A stretch of 24,597 nt of DNA from a virus. Numbering within the stretch: the stretch's first letter is position 1; each line of letters begins with the position of its first letter. Shown one piece after another: positions 22,231 through 24,597 of this stretch. Both the position numbers and the translations under genes were made by a program. The stretch is from the IMG/VR virus record IMGVR_UViG_3300032829_000152, positions 1 to 24,597 of that record; one strand, written 5' to 3'. The notes under the pieces are model-generated. The model searched no databases. It saw only the letters and a list, made by a program, of their open reading frames with translations, and was not told where the DNA came from.

Positions 22231-22682
22231 AAACATACCTACTCAAGTTCACGCCGTGTCTGTTGCTTGTTTGGATACTGGTCGGTTGTAGCGGTCCCGC
22301 TTTCACTACAGATGACACCGCGCCCGATCCACAACTTGCCACGACCGGCGGGCAATCGTCCATGATAGCAACGGGTGGATCGAACTCTGTCGACTCGCCA
22401 GAAAATAACAACTACGGACCAGACGCGACTGGAGGCGCGGCGGCACACGAGACCGGAGGACGCATGGCAACCGGTGGCAATGCGCCCACGGGTGGCAATG
22501 TCTCGACTGGCGGCGCTCAGAATACCACTGGTGGATCGGCTTCGGCACCGTGTCTAGGCTTGGAGTTGCCGCAAGAATATCCGGCGCAAATGTGTTGCTG
22601 CATTACGCCGTCTGGTGCCAAGCCCTATTGGAATTGCATTGACATCTCCGGTTGTACCGCCGGTGAGAATTGCGGGTGCTAA
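22218..22682 (+). CDS. Phage-encoded lipoprotein with TGG repeats and Cys-rich C-terminus
   Basis: 154 aa, ATG 22218 behind GAGAGG. Residues 1-24 form a signal peptide ending in the lipobox L-V-G-C (C24), so the product should be lipidated at the outer membrane or cell surface of a Gram-negative host. Residues ~40-110 are a low-complexity ATGG/TGGN linker (for example 'ATGGNAPTGGNVSTGG'), as in many Myxococcota surface lipoproteins. The C-terminal ~45 residues hold eight cysteines (CLGLE, MCCC, WNC, GC, NCGC), suggesting a small disulphide-stabilised domain. It may be an outer-membrane spanin subunit, a superinfection-exclusion factor or a cell-surface moron; the sequence does not decide. Confidence 0.75.
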   Translation: MQTLETYLLKFTPCLLLVWILVGCSGPAFTTDDTAPDPQLATTGGQSSMIATGGSNSVDSPENNNYGPDATGGAAAHETGGRMATGGNAPTGGNVSTGGAQNTTGGSASAPCLGLELPQEYPAQMCCCITPSGAKPYWNCIDISGCTAGENCGC

Positions 22683-23042
22683 ATGAATCTCGGTACAAAA
22701 GTTCTTATAGTGATGTTGTGGGCGTACTCCATCTCGACGATTGGATACGGCTTCTATCGCGCTAATACGCGGGCACCAATTCAACCGCCCGCCAACTCGC
22801 TGCACCTCGTCGCCATCGAATCCAAACTTGCCGATCTGCAGAAGCAAATCGACACCCTGAAACAACGCGCCGACATTGAGAACGATGTCGTTGGCGATGT
22901 GATCAAATCGCAACGCAAACTAGCACTCCAGTCTGTGAAACCCAAGACGGTTTGGACGGACTGTTGGACATCAATCGAGCACGGATCTACTTACCGCAAC
23001 TGTGTCGATGCTCAGGGCAACACGTCGAAACGGAATTACTAA
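22683..23042 (+). CDS. Single-pass membrane protein with coiled coil
   Basis: 119 aa. ATG 22683 follows the lipoprotein TAA directly (TAAATG). Residues ~6-25 ('KVLIVMLWAYSISTIGYGFY') are one transmembrane helix with a short cytoplasmic N-terminus. Residues ~42-80 ('LVAIESKLADLQKQIDTLKQ' then 'RADIENDVV') form a heptad-like coiled coil. The C-terminal ~30 residues contain two cysteines (WTDCW, YRNCV). An N-terminal membrane anchor with a long coiled coil is the i-spanin (Rz) layout, and the partner lipoprotein lies immediately upstream, but gene order and strand differ from classic Rz/Rz1. Its stop overlaps the stop of the convergent lytic gene. Confidence 0.7.
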   Translation: MNLGTKVLIVMLWAYSISTIGYGFYRANTRAPIQPPANSLHLVAIESKLADLQKQIDTLKQRADIENDVVGDVIKSQRKLALQSVKPKTVWTDCWTSIEHGSTYRNCVDAQGNTSKRNY

Positions 23043-23593
23043 TCAGCAACCAATATACGAAGCCTTGCGGACGTCGATTGTATCGACTTTGCCATTAATT
23101 CAAAGCGCTGTGCGTCGCACATAAAGCCCGTGTTGAACCTGCCTAGGCTGCCGGCAAGTGAACCGCACTGGCCAACCCCACCAGCAATCAGACGCGCCAC
23201 ATGGGTAGCGGTAAAGACCGTGGCAGCTAGCCCGTCACTATGAAGTGCCGCCCATGTTTCGTCGCTCCACGCCCGCAGCCGATGCGTCTGCCAAATGCCT
23301 ACGGCTTTACCGTTGTCGCATTCGTGTCGTCGGCATTCGGACCTGTGAATGCGTGACGCAAACGCAGACTCAACCCAGCCCAACTTGACCAATGTGGCTG
23401 CCAACTCGAACCGGTCGTGATAGATGGGCTTGCACGCTTCGCGATCAAAACACGTGGCTTCGTTGACAGCCGATTCGATACTGTTGGCAATGGTGTCAAG
23501 TCGCACGAGTCTTTGCTCGGTGGGTTCGTCTCTGTCTGACACGTGCCGCGGCATCGCGGTTAAAACTACGAGTAGTGCTTCTGCTAACGTCAT
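23039..23593 (-). CDS. Lytic transglycosylase-like endolysin candidate
   Basis: 184 aa, ATG 23593 with a 4-base overlap to the gene upstream. A lysozyme-like SLT core is visible: 'LAATLVKLGWVESAFASR' with the probable catalytic E75, 'AVGIWQTH' (97-104, the G-L/I-x-Q motif), and 'GSLGRFNTGF' (148-157, like AxxxYNxG). These match soluble lytic transglycosylases that cut the glycan strand of peptidoglycan. Six cysteines, in pairs 48/54 and 87/92 plus 143 and 159, suggest disulphides and so an extracytoplasmic protein. The N-terminus has only a short hydrophobic run (residues 6-14), a possible signal or signal-anchor, not certain. Likely the phage endolysin. Confidence 0.78.
   Translation of the reverse strand: MTLAEALLVVLTAMPRHVSDRDEPTEQRLVRLDTIANSIESAVNEATCFDREACKPIYHDRFELAATLVKLGWVESAFASRIHRSECRRHECDNGKAVGIWQTHRLRAWSDETWAALHSDGLAATVFTATHVARLIAGGVGQCGSLAGSLGRFNTGFMCDAQRFELMAKSIQSTSARLRILVAD
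23073..23090 (+). terminator. Weak intrinsic-terminator-like hairpin after the accessory operon
   Basis: GTCGAT-TGT-ATCGAC (23073-23087) is a perfect 6-bp hairpin with a 3-base loop followed by TTT, 31 bases past the stop of the membrane-protein gene. It lies inside the coding end of the convergent gene. The T-tract is short, so termination would be partial at best. Confidence 0.25.
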
Positions 23594-23922
23594 TGCCTGA
23601 TCCTGTTCTTTGCCGTTGCCAAATCCTGAAGAGCCTCCACGGCCTTGTCGGTACCGTGACGACGTTCGATGTACTCAAGCTGATCGAGAAACTGTCGGCG
23701 GATCTCATAGGGCCGAAGGTTTCGCGACCGCTTGGGAATGCGGCCCTCGCGGCGTCCTTGCTTTACCAAAGCTTCCGCGGCCTGGCGTTCACGCGCCAAC
23801 GTCTCTTCGTTGACGACTGGCGGCGTTGGCGTTGTCGGGTTTGGCTTCGGTGGCTCCGACACCAAGTCGATCAATTCAATCACGCGTGTCAGGATTGTGC
23901 GAACGGTCTTCAGCAGTGGCAT
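23590..23922 (-). CDS. 110-aa basic, proline-linked protein next to the endolysin
   Basis: I place the start at ATG 23922 (MPLLKTVRTILTRVIELIDL), which has GAGGG just upstream; the longer frame to 24018 overlaps a better ORF in another frame. Residues 1-21 form an amphipathic hydrophobic helix. A Pro/Thr linker (EPPKPNPTTPTPP) follows, and the rest is a Lys/Arg/Glu-rich helix with possible coiled coil ('LEYIERRHGTDKAVEALQ'). The hydrophobic helix carries three basic residues, so a true membrane span is doubtful. Coupling to the lytic transglycosylase by a 4-base overlap suggests a lysis-related or accessory role. Function unknown. Confidence 0.6.
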   Translation of the reverse strand: MPLLKTVRTILTRVIELIDLVSEPPKPNPTTPTPPVVNEETLARERQAAEALVKQGRREGRIPKRSRNLRPYEIRRQFLDQLEYIERRHGTDKAVEALQDLATAKNRIRQ

Positions 23923-24034
23923 TGCTTCCCTCGAGTCTTCGGATCTTATTCCGAATGTCGTCTTCGTCTTCGTCCGAATCGGCGTGCCTGAGTTCTTCGC
24001 GCAGCCGCCGGAGTTCATCGTTTCTGCGGCTCAA
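23876..24034 (-). CDS. 52-aa acidic coiled-coil protein, TTG start, overlapping gene
   Basis: TTG at 24034 overlaps the stop of the 48-aa gene as TTGA and has GGGGG a few bases upstream. The frame runs 52 codons to TGA at 23876-23878, overlapping the following gene's first 47 bases in another frame. The product is highly charged: 'NDELRRLREELRHA', then an Asp/Glu run (DSDEDEDD), then 'IRNKIRRLEG', typical of a short coiled coil. Without it, 24030-23922 would be an unusual 109-base gap in a packed operon. No family recognised. Confidence 0.5.
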   Translation of the reverse strand: MSRRNDELRRLREELRHADSDEDEDDIRNKIRRLEGSNATAEDRSHNPDTRD

Positions 24035-24177
24035 TCCAACCCCCAGTACGTTGTTTGCTCGTCGCAGTCATCGTAGACAATCTGGTCTAGCAAGTCATCG
24101 TCGGGGAATACGGCAAGGCCTTGACCGCCCAGAAGCATTGACAACTCGAATGGAAGTTCCGCGGTGTCTTCGTTCAT
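24031..24177 (-). CDS. 48-aa acidic protein of unknown function
   Basis: The ATG at 24177 (MNEDTAELPFELSML) overlaps the terminase stop as ATGA, with TTAGGT upstream; an in-frame ATG at 24216 lies inside the terminase gene and is less likely. The product is very acidic (about a quarter Asp/Glu) with two hydrophobic patches (LPFELSMLLG, LLDQIVY) and one cysteine. No homology recognised. Small acidic proteins beside terminase genes are common in phage operons, but its role cannot be read from the sequence. Confidence 0.5.
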   Translation of the reverse strand: MNEDTAELPFELSMLLGGQGLAVFPDDDLLDQIVYDDCDEQTTYWGLD

Positions 24178-24597
24178 CTTGTACCTAACTTTCGGTTGGC
24201 ATAGCGTTGCATCCAATTATTACCAGATGCCCGCTGTTGTGCCATGCGTTGCGTTCTTGGGTCAGCGTTGCCAATTGGACGGATCTTGGAATTAGCATCC
24301 AGCTGCGCGGCTTCCGACATTTCAGGAGCCGTGGCCAGGGCGTTGTACATATAGGCCACGAAGGCGAACAACAGCATGGCGTCCAGGGTGTCAGGACTTC
24401 GGTGCAATAGGTGTTGGTAGGTTTCCTTGCCAACACCTTCTTTTTTGGTCGATGTCAAGAGCAGCCTCTTGAGCACGCCACCGCGGTCCCGGTAGACATT
24501 CTGCCACCTCGAATAATGCATCTCTTGTTGTAGGTGCGGATCTACTGGCCACACACCGCCGAACAGCTGCCAGTCCCTGAGCTTGGCGTGGGCTTCG
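24174..24597 (-). CDS. Terminase large subunit, C-terminal end (5' end beyond window)
   Basis: The frame is open from the right edge to TGA at 24174-24176, about 140 codons. A GTG at 24554 is not the start, since reading continues upstream (KLRDWQLFGG). The key segment is 'ETYQHLLHRSPDTLDAMLL', which matches the end of the TerL RNase H-like nuclease domain (SPDxxDAL), followed by a Met/Ala/Asn-rich tail (MAQQRASGNNWMQRYANRK). TerL is the ATPase/nuclease that packages DNA through the portal. The fragment lacks the ATPase motifs, which lie outside the window. Lysis genes separate it from the portal. Confidence 0.75.
   Translation of the reverse strand, partial: EAHAKLRDWQLFGGVWPVDPHLQQEMHYSRWQNVYRDRGGVLKRLLLTSTKKEGVGKETYQHLLHRSPDTLDAMLLFAFVAYMYNALATAPEMSEAAQLDANSKIRPIGNADPRTQRMAQQRASGNNWMQRYANRKLGTR

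Noticed and set aside
1-24597. tRNA genes, CRISPR arrays, insertion sequences, integrase or attachment sites
   Set aside because: I looked for cloverleaf-like sequences, regularly spaced repeats, transposase motifs and tyrosine/serine recombinase motifs and saw none I could support.

Overview
This window is part of the genome of a tailed, contractile-tail (myovirus-type) double-stranded DNA phage or prophage with a Mu/P2-like virion. It is gene-dense: the only clear intergenic region is about 96 bases long (17335-17430). I see no bacterial housekeeping genes, tRNA, rRNA, integrase, insertion sequence or CRISPR array. The one clue to the host is a phage-borne lipoprotein with ATGG/TGG-type repeats, a style I associate with Myxococcota (delta-proteobacterial) secreted proteins. 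This points to a Gram-negative, possibly myxobacterial, host, but it is an inference.

Minus strand, right to left, is the late operon. It starts with the C-terminus of the large terminase (cut by the right edge), then three small genes (48, 52 and 110 aa) and a cysteine-rich lytic transglycosylase (endolysin candidate). After the accessory block it resumes with a portal protein fused to an S49 protease, an acidic scaffold, a decoration protein, a Mu gpT-like major capsid protein, a gp36/DUF1320-like connector, a gpG/HK97-gp10-like protein, a tail-terminator candidate, sheath, tube, a tail assembly chaperone pair made by -1 frameshifting, a tape measure (627 aa), a baseplate adaptor, a hub/spike with an OB-fold, a hydrophobic baseplate protein, a gp25/W-like wedge, baseplate J, a gpI-like protein and a fibre/receptor-binding candidate cut by the left edge. 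Most neighbouring genes overlap by 1-8 bases, so translation is probably coupled.

Plus strand, 17431-23042, is an accessory block lying head-to-head with the portal gene and tail-to-tail with the lytic transglycosylase. A small helix-turn-helix-like protein leads an operon of an RmlC-like epimerase, an RmlD-like reductase, an SDR-type sugar nucleotide epimerase and a two-domain GT2-GT4 glycosyltransferase, the five genes being joined by 4-base start/stop overlaps. A 57-aa protein, a lipoprotein and a single-pass membrane protein with a coiled coil follow. Two inverted repeats and a plausible promoter lie in the gap in front of the operon.

The most notable points are: a textbook -1 frameshift site (GGGAAAA, 7-base spacer, 8-bp stem) for the tail chaperone; the single-ORF portal-protease fusion; the self-contained, regulator-led sugar-modification cassette, which lacks rmlA/rmlB and so must borrow a host sugar nucleotide; and a lipoprotein/membrane-protein pair beside the lysis genes that could be an unusual spanin or a surface-exclusion moron.
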